44,754 bases of DNA from Acidaminococcus sp. GTDB lineage: Bacteria > Bacillota > Negativicutes > Acidaminococcales > Acidaminococcaceae. Position numbers and translations under genes: made by a program. Positions 7,693 to 15,494 of the stretch are shown piece by piece. Location: positions 1-44,754 of the forward strand of contig DXYB01000013.1 of NCBI GenBank assembly GCA_019416065.1. The letters are read 5' to 3'. Below the pieces are notes generated by a model, which searched no databases, was not told where the DNA came from, and saw only the letters and a list, made by a program, of their open reading frames with translations. Position 1 is the first letter of the stretch, and every line of letters starts with the position of its first letter.

Positions 7693-8241
7693 TTACTTCT
7701 TGCCTTTAGCGCCAGCCTTACCAACTTTGCGCAGGATGTGTTCGCCAAAATAGCGGATCCCCTTTCCCTTATAGGGTTCAGGACGACGCAGGCTACGAAT
7801 TTCAGCAGCAATAGCGCCAACTTTTTCCTTATCAATACCGGAAACAATGATCTCCGTGGAGTTAGGGCAGTCAAAGGAAATTCCTTCAGGAGGATCCATC
7901 ACGCAGGGATGAGAAAAGCCCAGGGTAAAGCTCAATGCTTTTCCTTGTTTTGCCACACGGTATCCAACACCCTGAATTTCCAAGTGCTTGGAAAAGCCTT
8001 CCGTAACACCCAGGATCATGTTGTTGATCAGCGTACGGGAAAGACCATGCAGAGAGCGATGTACTTTATCATCGCTGGGCCGTGTGACGGTAATTACATT
8101 ATCTTTGAGTTCTACAGTCAGTTCTTTATTGATCTGACGGCTCAATTCACCTTTAGGTCCCTTCACAGTGACCAGGTTATTATTCACCGTTACCGTTACC
8201 TTATCAGGAACAGTAATGGGGTTTTTTCCAATTCTTGACAC
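7693..8241 (-). CDS. rplF: 50S ribosomal protein L6
   Basis: L6 has two repeated alpha/beta domains and sits near the factor-binding site, next to the sarcin-ricin loop. The 182 residues include MSRIGKNPITVPDKV at the start and the C-terminal signature PEPYKGKGIRYFGEHILRKVGKAG. The start codon is GTG (8239-8241), with GGAGG about nine bases ahead. It lies between rpsH and rplR in the standard spc order. Confidence 0.98.
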   Translation of the reverse strand: MSRIGKNPITVPDKVTVTVNNNLVTVKGPKGELSRQINKELTVELKDNVITVTRPSDDKVHRSLHGLSRTLINNMILGVTEGFSKHLEIQGVGYRVAKQGKALSFTLGFSHPCVMDPPEGISFDCPNSTEIIVSGIDKEKVGAIAAEIRSLRRPEPYKGKGIRYFGEHILRKVGKAGAKGKK

Positions 8242-8271
8242 TTATAAGCACCTCCGGTCCTTGGGATTATC

Positions 8272-8670
8272 TTACCAAACGTAAGCGATTACTTCGCCGC
8301 CCAGTCCCGCTTTCCGGGCAGCCTTATCGGTCATCATGCCCTTGGAGGTGGAAACTACGGCAATGCCCAAACCACCCAGCACGCGAGGTAACTGGTCTTT
8401 TTGGGTATATACCCGCAGCCCGGGTTTGGAGATACGTTTAATGCCAGAAATTACTTGTTCCTTATTAGGACCATATTTCAGCTGTACGCGGATCACATTC
8501 TGATGTTCACCGGCAACGACTTCGAAATTTTTAATGAATCCTTCGCTCTTCAGAATTTCTGCAATGGCAGTTTTAATCTTGGAGCAGGGGATTTCAACTT
8601 TATCGTGATGAACCGAATTGGCGTTACGAATTCTCGTAAGCATATCGGCGATCGGATCAGTCATAGTCAT
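8272..8670 (-). CDS. rpsH: 30S ribosomal protein S8
   Basis: S8 is a primary binder of 16S rRNA helix 21, and in some bacteria it represses the spc operon. The 132 residues begin MTMTDPIADMLTRIRNANSV and end with the conserved STSKGMMTDKAARKAGLGGEVIAYVW. A start two codons later (MTDP) is also possible, but the ATG at 8668-8670 has adequate spacing to GGAGGG. Confidence 0.98.
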   Translation of the reverse strand: MTMTDPIADMLTRIRNANSVHHDKVEIPCSKIKTAIAEILKSEGFIKNFEVVAGEHQNVIRVQLKYGPNKEQVISGIKRISKPGLRVYTQKDQLPRVLGGLGIAVVSTSKGMMTDKAARKAGLGGEVIAYVW

Positions 8671-8700
8671 TTACAAAAGCCCTCCTTCCTTTTTCCGCTC

Positions 8701-8886
8701 TTACCAGCTGGCTTTCGTCACACCGGGAATCGCTCCTTCGTAAGCGTACTTCCGGAAGCAAATACGGCAAATGCCGAATTTACGCATATAAGCATGTGGT
8801 CTGCCACAAATTTTGCAGCGATTATATTGACGAACCTTGAATTTAGGTTCTTTTTTCCATTTCTCAACTAATGCGGTTTTTGCCAC
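8701..8886 (-). CDS. rpsN: 30S ribosomal protein S14, zinc-ribbon type
   Basis: The short 61-residue S14 has Cys24, Cys27, Cys40 and Cys43 (CKICGRP ... CRICF), the zinc-binding C+ paralogue found in Firmicutes. Long zinc-free S14 proteins are about 90-100 residues. The start is GTG (8884-8886) with GGAGG upstream. It lies between rplE and rpsH. S14 organises the head of the small subunit. Confidence 0.98.
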   Translation of the reverse strand: MAKTALVEKWKKEPKFKVRQYNRCKICGRPHAYMRKFGICRICFRKYAYEGAIPGVTKASW

Positions 8887-8897
8887 GGTTTTCCTCC

Positions 8898-9440
8898 TTA
8901 TGCCCCAAATGGCATACCCAGAAGTCTCAGCAGTTCTCTGCCTTCTTCATCGGTTTTGGCAGTCGTAACAATAATCACGTCCATGCCGCGGACCTTGTCG
9001 ACTTTGTCGTAGTCAATTTCCGGAAAGATCAATTGTTCTTTCAGTCCGATGGAGTAGTTGCCACGGCCATCAAAGGATTTAGGATTCACCCCTCTGAAGT
9101 CACGCACACGCGGCAGGGCAATATTCATGAATTTATCCAGGAATTCATACATCCGGCTTCCCCGCAGGGTTACTTTTACACCGATGGGCATTCCTTCACG
9201 CAGTTTAAATGCAGCAATGGATTTTTTAGCTTTGGTAATGACCGGCTTTTGTCCAGCAATCATGGTCATGTCCGCAACCGCAGATTCAATTGCTTTACTG
9301 TTGGTGGTGGCTTCACCGCAACCAATATTTAAAACAACTTTTTCCAGTTTAGGGATTTCGTTGACATTTTTATAATTAAATTTTTCCATGAGGCCTTTTA
9401 CAGCATCAGTGGTATATTTTTCTTGCAATCTAGTTGCCAT
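8898..9440 (-). CDS. rplE: 50S ribosomal protein L5
   Basis: L5 binds 5S rRNA with L18 and contacts the P-site tRNA and S13. The 180-residue protein carries LEKVVLNIGCGEA, KPVITKAKKSIAAFKLREGMPIGVKVTLRG and the C-terminal GMDVIIVTTAKTDEEGRELL, all diagnostic of bacterial L5. It follows rplX by 22 bases and precedes rpsN by 11. Confidence 0.98.
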   Translation of the reverse strand: MATRLQEKYTTDAVKGLMEKFNYKNVNEIPKLEKVVLNIGCGEATTNSKAIESAVADMTMIAGQKPVITKAKKSIAAFKLREGMPIGVKVTLRGSRMYEFLDKFMNIALPRVRDFRGVNPKSFDGRGNYSIGLKEQLIFPEIDYDKVDKVRGMDVIIVTTAKTDEEGRELLRLLGMPFGA

Positions 9441-9462
9441 CCTGTTTCCTCCTTCCCCAAAA

Positions 9463-9792
9463 TTATTTATCGATAACTTCGCCGCATTTTACGCAGGCTC
9501 TTACGAAGCGTTCACCTTGCGCAACTTTTTTAATGCGGGTCGGTTTATTGCAGGTAGGGCATACCAGCATTACGTTGGAAGAACTGATAGGCGCTTCCTT
9601 GGTAATAATGCCGCCCTGGGGGTTACTTTGGGAAGGTTTGGTATGACGTTTCACTTCATTAACGCCTTCTACCGTCACTCTTCCTTTTTTAGGGAAAGCA
9701 GCCAGGATTTTACCTTGCTTACCTTTATCTTTACCGGCCAATACGATAACCGTATCGCCCTTTTTCACGTGCAATTTTACGGCTTCCGTCAT
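9463..9792 (-). CDS. rplX: 50S ribosomal protein L24
   Basis: L24 is one of the two assembly-initiating proteins of the large subunit. The 109 residues have the KOW motif near the start (KKGDTVIVLAGKDKGKQGKI at about 11-30) and the C-terminal CPTCNKPTRIKK and CVKCGE cysteine pairs, the zinc-ribbon-like tail found in many Firmicutes L24 proteins. It follows rplN by 18 bases. Confidence 0.97.
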   Translation of the reverse strand: MTEAVKLHVKKGDTVIVLAGKDKGKQGKILAAFPKKGRVTVEGVNEVKRHTKPSQSNPQGGIITKEAPISSSNVMLVCPTCNKPTRIKKVAQGERFVRACVKCGEVIDK

Positions 9793-9810
9793 TTCTGCAA
9801 CACCTCCTGT

Positions 9811-10179
9811 TTAAAGGACTTCAGGTGCCAGGGAAATGATCTTCATGAAGTCTTTTTCACGGAGTTCCCGGGCAACAGGCCCAAAGATACGAGTACCACG
9901 AGGGGTTTTGTCGTCTTTGATCAGAACGGCCGCATTTTCGTCGAAACGGATATAGGACCCGTCCGGACGGCGTGTACCTTTTACGGAACGCACCACAACG
10001 GCCTTTACTACTTCACCTTTTTGGACAACGCCACCGGGTGTAGCATCTTTAACAGAAGCCACAATGATATCCCCAATATTGGCGTATTTACGATAGGAAC
10101 CGCCCAGCACACGGATACACATAATCTTTTTGGCGCCGGTATTGTCCCCAACATTCAGCACTGTCTGCTGTTGAATCAT
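9811..10179 (-). CDS. rplN: 50S ribosomal protein L14
   Basis: L14 forms inter-subunit bridges with 16S rRNA and is the docking site for the silencing factor RsfS. The 122 residues begin MIQQQTVLNVGDNTGAKKI and contain GDIIVASVKDATPGG and RIFGPVARELREKDFMKIISLAPEVL. Length and order (rpsQ-rplN-rplX) are standard. Confidence 0.98.
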   Translation of the reverse strand: MIQQQTVLNVGDNTGAKKIMCIRVLGGSYRKYANIGDIIVASVKDATPGGVVQKGEVVKAVVVRSVKGTRRPDGSYIRFDENAAVLIKDDKTPRGTRIFGPVARELREKDFMKIISLAPEVL

Positions 10180-10219
10180 GGTTTACCTCCCTTGCCAAGC
10201 TATGCTTAGCAGTTACACC

Positions 10220-10480
10220 TTATTTTGCCCGTTCTACGATTTCAACAACACGCCAGCATTTATCCTTGGACAACGGACGGGTTTGCATAATTTTCACCGT
10301 ATCACCAATATGTGCGTCATTGTTTTCGTCATGAGCTTTTAATTTAATCGTATGCATTACGCCTTTTTTGTAAAGGGGGTGTTGAACCAGCCGTTCAATG
10401 GCGACAACCACAGTTTTCTGCATTTTGTCACTCACCACTTTACCGGTACGCGTAACACGTAAGTTTCTCTCTTCAGCCAC
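10220..10480 (-). CDS. rpsQ: 30S ribosomal protein S17
   Basis: S17 is an OB-fold protein that binds 16S rRNA early in assembly. A longer open frame begins inside rpmC, but the real start is GTG at 10478-10480, preceded by AAGGAGG eight bases upstream. It gives 86 residues starting MAEERNLRVTRTGKVVSDKM. The conserved KTVVVAIERLVQHPLYKK and CWRVVEIVERAK segments are intact. It follows rpmC by 34 bases. Confidence 0.96.
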   Translation of the reverse strand: MAEERNLRVTRTGKVVSDKMQKTVVVAIERLVQHPLYKKGVMHTIKLKAHDENNDAHIGDTVKIMQTRPLSKDKCWRVVEIVERAK

Positions 10481-10514
10481 GGATATTTTCCTCCTTCGCG
10501 CAGGGTACCCTGAA

Positions 10515-10709
10515 TTAAGCGTTAAGTTCGCGTTCCCGTTGGATCGTTTTGATCTGGGCAATGGATTTTTTGACTTCCCGGATTTTCATGGGGTTATCCA
10601 GTTGTCCGGTTGCCATTTGAAAACGCAGATTAAAAAGATCGTCTTTTAAGCCTGCCAGCTTGCTATCCAGGTCAGCAGCAGACATTTCTCTGATTTCATT
10701 AGTTTTCAT
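10515..10709 (-). CDS. rpmC: 50S ribosomal protein L29
   Basis: L29 is a small helical hairpin at the peptide exit tunnel that, together with L23, offers a docking site for chaperones and SRP. The 64 residues match the family: MKTNEIREMSAADLDSKLAG, then LFNLRFQMATGQLDNPMKIREVKKSIAQIKT. Its ATG overlaps the rplP stop by one base (TAATG), which suggests translational coupling. Confidence 0.97.
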   Translation of the reverse strand: MKTNEIREMSAADLDSKLAGLKDDLFNLRFQMATGQLDNPMKIREVKKSIAQIKTIQRERELNA

Positions 10710-11167
10710 TAAGCTTCACCACCTACTCCATTTTCACGCGCGGTGACTTCGGCATCCAACTGAGCTTTGGTAACGAAACGTGTCTTGATCGGCAGTTTGT
10801 TGCCAGCCAAACGCATAGCTTCTTTAGCAATATCTTCCGTAACGCCAGCCATTTCAAATAGTACACGGCCGGGTCTTACGACAGCAACCCAATACTCAGG
10901 AGAACCTTTACCACTACCCATACGACTCCCAGCAGCTTTTGCAGTAACTGGTTTGTCAGGGAAAATCTGAATCCACACTTGCCCGCCACGTTTAATATAC
11001 CGTGTCATAGCAATACGAGCAGCTTCAATCTGCCGGTTGGTAATCCAGGAGGGTTCCAAAGCTACCAGGCCATACTCGCCATGAGCCACCCGATTCCCGC
11101 GCATTGCACGGCCTTTCATACGGCCTCTATGTTGTTTACGGTGTAGTACTCTCTTTGGTAATAACAT
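10709..11167 (-). CDS. rplP: 50S ribosomal protein L16
   Basis: L16 lies near the A-site tRNA elbow and completes the peptidyl-transferase region. The 152 residues begin MLLPKRVLHRKQHRGRMKGR and contain IEAARIAMTRYIKRGGQVWI and the conserved SRMGSGKGSPEYWVAVVRPG. The C-terminal tail is slightly longer than usual and acidic. It overlaps both neighbours by one base (TAATG junctions with rpsC and rpmC). Confidence 0.98.
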   Translation of the reverse strand: MLLPKRVLHRKQHRGRMKGRAMRGNRVAHGEYGLVALEPSWITNRQIEAARIAMTRYIKRGGQVWIQIFPDKPVTAKAAGSRMGSGKGSPEYWVAVVRPGRVLFEMAGVTEDIAKEAMRLAGNKLPIKTRFVTKAQLDAEVTARENGVGGEA

Positions 11168-11844
11168 TATTTCGCCCCTCCTTCTTGCGCTTCAGGAGTT
11201 TCCTTCCTCACGCTTTTAGTCGGCAGCACTTCGCCTTTGTAAATCCAAACTTTAACGCCGATCCGACCATAGGTGGTATGGGCTTCGGCAGTTCCATAAT
11301 CAATATTGGCACGCAGGGTATGCAGGGGAATACTGCCATCGCGGTAGCTTTCACTCCGGGCAATTTCCGCACCGCCCAGACGACCGGCACAAGTAATTTT
11401 GATTCCTTTGGCGCCCAAACGCATAGTACGGCCTACGCACTGTTTCATAGCACGACGGAAAGCAATCCGGCGTTCCAACTGAGAAGCAACATTTTCTGCC
11501 ACCAAAGTTGCATCCATATCCGGTTGTTTCACTTCAATGATATTAATATCCAGTTTGCTGCCAGTCATCTTGCTCAGGTCTTTTTTCAAAAGTTCAATAT
11601 TGCTGCCCTGCCGGCCGATGACGATACCTGGTTTTGCCGTATAAATGCTGATGCGCATTTTTTGTTCTGTCCGTTCAATCAGGACACGGCTGATCCCAGC
11701 CTGGAATTGTTTTTCTTTAATAAAATTACGAATCTTGATATCTTCCAGCAGATTCTTTTGATAGTCTTTGTCGGCGAACCATTTGGAATCCCAATCATCG
11801 ATTACGCCCACTCTGAAACCATGTGGATTAACTTTCTGACCCAC
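11167..11844 (-). CDS. rpsC: 30S ribosomal protein S3
   Basis: S3 lines the mRNA entry tunnel together with S4 and S5. The 225 residues contain an N-terminal MGQKVNPHGFRVGVIDDWDSKWF, a KH domain at about 60-110 (ISIYTAKPGIVIGRQGSNIE), and the C-terminal domain GAKGIKITCAGRLGGAEIAR and HTTYGRIGVKVWIYKGE. It lies between rplV and rplP and overlaps rplP by one base. Confidence 0.98.
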   Translation of the reverse strand: MGQKVNPHGFRVGVIDDWDSKWFADKDYQKNLLEDIKIRNFIKEKQFQAGISRVLIERTEQKMRISIYTAKPGIVIGRQGSNIELLKKDLSKMTGSKLDINIIEVKQPDMDATLVAENVASQLERRIAFRRAMKQCVGRTMRLGAKGIKITCAGRLGGAEIARSESYRDGSIPLHTLRANIDYGTAEAHTTYGRIGVKVWIYKGEVLPTKSVRKETPEAQEGGAK

Positions 11845-11873
11845 TATTCAATCCCTCCTTCTGTTAAGGATGC

Positions 11874-12209
11874 TTATTTTTCGGAAACAGCCACTGTTAC
11901 ATGGCTGGAACGTTTCAGGATTTTGAAGGCCTGCCCACGAGAGCGGGGATGGATTCTCTTCAAAGTCGGACCCTGATCTACAAAAGCACCGGACACGACC
12001 AACTTGTCAATGTTCATATCGAAATTATGTTCAGCGTTTGCCACGGCAGAGCGGAGAACTTTTTCAATAACCTCAGAACCAACCTTAGGGGTAAATTTAA
12101 GGATTGCAAAGGCTTCGCTTACGGATTTGCCACGGATCAAATTGATCACGATGCGCAGCTTGCGCGGTGCGATGCGGATATATTTGGTAACTGCTTTAGC
12201 TTCTTCCAT
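11874..12209 (-). CDS. rplV: 50S ribosomal protein L22
   Basis: L22 lines the exit tunnel, where its beta-hairpin affects nascent-chain arrest and macrolide sensitivity. The 111 residues show KYIRIAPRKLRIVINLIRGKSV at the start and, in the hairpin, GPTLKRIHPRSRGQAFKILKR, which looks unaltered. Gaps are 22 bases from rpsS and 29 to rpsC. Confidence 0.98.
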   Translation of the reverse strand: MEEAKAVTKYIRIAPRKLRIVINLIRGKSVSEAFAILKFTPKVGSEVIEKVLRSAVANAEHNFDMNIDKLVVSGAFVDQGPTLKRIHPRSRGQAFKILKRSSHVTVAVSEK

Positions 12210-12231
12210 TTATGGTATCCTCCTTCCCCTA

Positions 12232-12510
12232 TTATTTCGCGACTTCTGCGGCCTTGTCGCCATGGCCTCTAAACAGACGGGTTGGAGCGAACTCACCCAG
12301 TTTATGACCGACCATATCTTCAGTAATATATACAGGCACATGTTTTCTGCCATCATGAACAGCAATGGTGTGCCCCAAAAAATCGGGGAGAATGGTAGAA
12401 CTCCGGGACCAGGTTTTGACAACTTTCTTTTCCTGAGCGGCATTCAACGCTTCAATCTTTTTTAGCAGACTAGCTTGGACATAAGGTCCCTTCTTAACGG
12501 ATCTGGACAC
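12232..12510 (-). CDS. rpsS: 30S ribosomal protein S19
   Basis: S19 forms part of the head of the small subunit with S13. The 92 residues begin MSRSVKKGPYVQASLLKKIE and carry the hallmark TWSRSSTILPDFLGHTIAVHDG and GHKLGEFAPTR. The start codon is GTG (12508-12510), with GGAGG upstream. It lies between rplB and rplV in the S10 operon. Confidence 0.98.
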   Translation of the reverse strand: MSRSVKKGPYVQASLLKKIEALNAAQEKKVVKTWSRSSTILPDFLGHTIAVHDGRKHVPVYITEDMVGHKLGEFAPTRLFRGHGDKAAEVAK

Positions 12511-12538
12511 TCTGTATGCCTCCTTTCAACAAGCTCTA

Positions 12539-13369
12539 TTATTTCGTTCTGCGTTTCAGAATCAGTCTGGTGGAAGCTTTCTTGTTCTTCCTGGTACGAG
12601 TACCAAAAGCACTCTTGCCCCAAGGAGTCACAGGACGCTTACGTCCAACAGGAGAATGTCCTTCACCACCACCATGCGGATGGTCGTTCGGGTTCATTGC
12701 CACGCCACGGTTTGCAGGACGAACGCCCAGCCACCGAGACCGACCTGCTTTACCCAGGTTCTGGTTCTCATGATCCAGGTTTCCGATTTGTCCAATGGTA
12801 GCACGGCAGAAAATATGTACCTGACGCAATTCCCCGGAAGGAAGACGTAGCAGTGCATAACTGCCTTCTTTAGCCATAAGTTGAATACCAGCGCCAGCAC
12901 TGCGGCCCAGTTGCCCGCCTTTGCCGATTTTCATTTCCACATTGTGGATCATCGTACCAAGAGGAATATTCGTTAAGGGCAGTGCGTTGCCGACTTTAAT
13001 ATCAGCCTGCGGACCACTTACCACCACGTCTCCCACTTTTAGTCCTTGTGGAGCCAGAATGTAACGTTTTTCGCCGTCAGCGTAATGCAACAGAGCAATA
13101 TTAGCGCTGCGGTTTGGATCATACTCAATCGTAGCGACTTTAGCCGGTACACTGTCTTTATTCCGTTTGAAATCAATGATACGATACTGTCTCTTATGAC
13201 CGCCGCCCTGGTGACGAACCGTAGTTTTACCAGTAAAGTTTCGTCCAGCATGCTGGTTTAATTTAACAACCAGAGGGCGATGGGGCTTGTCCGTAGTGAT
13301 CTCTTCAAAGGTGGACACGGTCATGTTCCGCCGGGAAGGAGAATACGGATTAAAGCTTTTAATAGCCAT
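12539..13369 (-). CDS. rplB: 50S ribosomal protein L2
   Basis: L2 is one of the most conserved proteins next to the peptidyl-transferase centre and is needed for subunit joining. The 276 residues contain GRNFTGKTTVRHQGGGHKRQ near the N-terminus, GQLGRSAGAGIQLMAKEG in the middle, and the C-terminal NRGVAMNPNDHPHGGGEGH block with the essential histidine. The gene sits between rplW and rpsS. Confidence 0.98.
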   Translation of the reverse strand: MAIKSFNPYSPSRRNMTVSTFEEITTDKPHRPLVVKLNQHAGRNFTGKTTVRHQGGGHKRQYRIIDFKRNKDSVPAKVATIEYDPNRSANIALLHYADGEKRYILAPQGLKVGDVVVSGPQADIKVGNALPLTNIPLGTMIHNVEMKIGKGGQLGRSAGAGIQLMAKEGSYALLRLPSGELRQVHIFCRATIGQIGNLDHENQNLGKAGRSRWLGVRPANRGVAMNPNDHPHGGGEGHSPVGRKRPVTPWGKSAFGTRTRKNKKASTRLILKRRTK

Positions 13370-13390
13370 GTTTTGACCTCCTTAGACGAA

Positions 13391-13681
13391 TTACATTCCT
13401 TCGAAGAGCGGAATTGTATTACCTTCAGCCAGTTTTACAATTGCTTTCTTATAATCGGAACGCTTGCCTTCAAATCTTCCCATCCGTTTGGTTTTACCCA
13501 TTACCCGGATAGTGTTCACATTGACTACCTTTACATTGAAGATAGCTTCTACAGCTTGACGGATTTCCGTCTTATTGGCACCCATAGCAACTTGGAACGT
13601 ATATTTATTGTCCTTCATCATATCAGATGTTTTTTCAGTCACAATGGGTCTGATGATAATATCGCGAGGATTAGCAGCCAT
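13391..13681 (-). CDS. rplW: 50S ribosomal protein L23
   Basis: L23 sits at the exit of the peptide tunnel and is the main docking site for trigger factor and SRP. The 96 residues contain DIIIRPIVTEKTSDMMKDNK and VEAIFNVKVVNVNTIRVMGK, as expected for the bacterial family. The start overlaps the rplD stop by one base (TAATG). Confidence 0.98.
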   Translation of the reverse strand: MAANPRDIIIRPIVTEKTSDMMKDNKYTFQVAMGANKTEIRQAVEAIFNVKVVNVNTIRVMGKTKRMGRFEGKRSDYKKAIVKLAEGNTIPLFEGM

Positions 13682-14310
13682 TATGCGAGCACCTCCTCAA
13701 TTCTAGCTACAGCATCTTTAGCCAGCAAAATTTTTTCAGCGTTTAGAATATCATAAACGTTTAAAGAATCATTGGAAAGAGCTTTTACCTTCTCAATATT
13801 GCGGGAAGCTTTTTCCACGTTTTCATTTTCGCCATCGGTAATGAGTAGTGCTTTTTTACCGGTTGCTTCAAAGCCACTCAGCATAGCCACAGCATTTTTG
13901 GTTTTAATTTCTTCAAAATGCAGACCATCCACTACCACAAGACTACCATCAGCAACCTTGCTGCTCAGTGCGCAACGAATCGCCAAACGTCTAGCCTTAC
14001 GCGGCATTTCTAACGCATGGCTCCGCGGATGGGGCCCAAAAATGGTGCCGCCACCTACCCACAGAGGGGAACGGACAGATCCTGCCCGAGCACGACCCGT
14101 GCCTTTTTGCTTCCAGGGTTTACGTCCACCACCGCGAACCATACCGCGAGTTTTGGTGGCATGAGTGCCCTGCCGTTCGTTGGCTTGCTGCATAACAACA
14201 GCCTGATGAACCACCGCTTCATTAAAAGCGACGCCGAACACACTGTCCATTAATTCTATTTCTTCACCGGTCTGCTTACCGGTCTTATCATAAACTGCTA
14301 CTTTCGGCAT
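13681..14310 (-). CDS. rplD: 50S ribosomal protein L4
   Basis: L4 lines the exit tunnel and in many bacteria also represses the S10 operon. The frame is open further upstream into rplC, but the start at ATG 14308-14310 (MPKVAVYDKTGKQTGEE) has a ribosome site and gives 209 residues, the normal length. The tunnel loop motif GRKPWKQKGTGRARAGSVRSP is present and unremarkable. It overlaps rplW by one base. Confidence 0.97.
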   Translation of the reverse strand: MPKVAVYDKTGKQTGEEIELMDSVFGVAFNEAVVHQAVVMQQANERQGTHATKTRGMVRGGGRKPWKQKGTGRARAGSVRSPLWVGGGTIFGPHPRSHALEMPRKARRLAIRCALSSKVADGSLVVVDGLHFEEIKTKNAVAMLSGFEATGKKALLITDGENENVEKASRNIEKVKALSNDSLNVYDILNAEKILLAKDAVARIEEVLA

Positions 14311-14335
14311 TAAAACGCCCTCCTTTCGTGTTAAC

Positions 14336-14995
14336 TTATTTCTTTGCTGCCTTGACAACGTTCGGACGAACGGTATTACGCAGCACCAGGAAGGTACCAG
14401 CGGCACCGGGAACAGAACCTTTCACCATAATCAAGTTACGGTCCTTGTCCACTTTGGCAACAGTCAAACGTTCTACCGTTGCACTGATTCCGCCCATACG
14501 ACCAGGCAATTTTTTACCTTTAATAACACGGCCGCCAGGACCAGAATGCATAGGCCCATTAGAACCAGGTTCACGGTGGGATTTAGACCCGTGTTTCATA
14601 GGTCCACGTGCAAAGTTGTGACGTTTAATCGTACCAGCGAACCCCTTACCGCGGGAAACGCCGATGGCATCAACCAGATCTCCGGCTGTAAAAATATCAG
14701 CCAGAATCTTATCGCCGATTGTATAATCAGAAGGTTGATCCAGACGAAGTTCTCTGACCACCTTTACAGGAGTCTGACCAACTTTGTCAAAGAAACCTTT
14801 CATTGGCTTATTGACATGTCTTTCTTTAATTTCCCCAAAGCCGATTTGCACTGCATTATAACCGTCGTTTTCTTCGGTCTTGTTTTGCAGCACAACGCAA
14901 GGTCCTGCTTCAACAACCGTTACGGGAACCAGCGTACCATCTGCTTCAAAGATTTGGGTCATACCTAGTTTTTTACCCAGGATTCCTTTTATCAT
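14336..14995 (-). CDS. rplC: 50S ribosomal protein L3
   Basis: L3 starts large-subunit assembly, and its central loop reaches the peptidyl-transferase centre. The 219 residues begin MIKGILGKKLGMTQIFEADG and contain GTIKRHNFARGPMKHGSKSH and the MGGISATVERLTVAKVD stretch. The order rpsJ-rplC-rplD-rplW is the standard S10 start. Confidence 0.98.
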   Translation of the reverse strand: MIKGILGKKLGMTQIFEADGTLVPVTVVEAGPCVVLQNKTEENDGYNAVQIGFGEIKERHVNKPMKGFFDKVGQTPVKVVRELRLDQPSDYTIGDKILADIFTAGDLVDAIGVSRGKGFAGTIKRHNFARGPMKHGSKSHREPGSNGPMHSGPGGRVIKGKKLPGRMGGISATVERLTVAKVDKDRNLIMVKGSVPGAAGTFLVLRNTVRPNVVKAAKK

Positions 14996-15007
14996 TGTCG
15001 CACCTCC

Positions 15008-15319
15008 TTACGCTTTGATCTCAATATCTACACCAGCAGGAAGATCCAAGCGAGTCAGTGCATCGATCGTCTTAGCTGTAGGTTCCAAAATGTCAACCAA
15101 TCTTTTGTGGGTTCTCATTTCGAACTGCTCACGGGAATCTTTATTCACGTGGGGGGAACGCAGAATCGTATAGATGTTCTTTTCAGTAGGTAGGGGGATC
15201 GGACCGGATACTTGAGCACCAGTACGTTTCGCCGTCTCTACAATTTTCGTAGCACTTTGATCCAGTGCCTTGTAATCGTACGCTTTTAAACGTATACGGA
15301 TTTTTTGGGTTTTAGCCAT
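15008..15319 (-). CDS. rpsJ: 30S ribosomal protein S10
   Basis: S10 is part of the small-subunit head and in many bacteria also works with NusB in antitermination. The frame is open upstream, but the ATG at 15317-15319 (MAKTQKIRIRLKAYDYKALD) with GGAGG upstream gives 103 residues, the family length. It retains SGPIPLPTEKNIYTILRSPH and the EMRTHKRLVDILEPTAKTI block. A 34-codon frame ends across its start codon (see 15312-15416). Confidence 0.97.
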   Translation of the reverse strand: MAKTQKIRIRLKAYDYKALDQSATKIVETAKRTGAQVSGPIPLPTEKNIYTILRSPHVNKDSREQFEMRTHKRLVDILEPTAKTIDALTRLDLPAGVDIEIKA

Positions 15320-15416
15320 TTTTTTGTTTCCTCCATTCGCCGCGTTTCTTAGAACGGACATACTCAGCAGAAGTTCCCTTCTTTGCCGCAGGGTCAGAAG
15401 CCATCTTCTGCTTCAT
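15312..15416 (-). CDS. Possible 34-residue basic peptide before rpsJ
   Basis: A short open frame runs from ATG at 15414-15416 to TAA at 15312-15314 and overlaps the rpsJ start (its TAA shares bases with the ATG GCT AAA of rpsJ). The peptide is lysine/arginine rich, starting MKQKMASDPAAKKG and containing EYVRSKKRGEWRKQKNG. Upstream there is only a weak AGGG. It fills much of the 175-base tuf-rpsJ gap and could be a coupled leader peptide or chance. I do not recognise a family. Confidence 0.3.
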   Translation of the reverse strand: MKQKMASDPAAKKGTSAEYVRSKKRGEWRKQKNG

Positions 15417-15437
15417 CGCGGGCCCTACACATAAAGA

Positions 15438-15465
15438 ATATGAGGGGCTTTAGTGCCCCTCATAT
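15438..15465 (-). terminator. Hairpin after tuf, possible weak terminator
   Basis: Perfect 11-base arms (ATATGAGGGGC at 15438-15448, complement at 15455-15465) with a six-base loop lie 30 bases past the tuf stop. On the minus strand the tail is UUCUUUAUG, a poor U-run, so it probably attenuates or processes the transcript and does not fully end it. Confidence 0.6.
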
Positions 15466-15494
15466 GGGCTTTCTAAAAATTTGACCAGTGGAAA

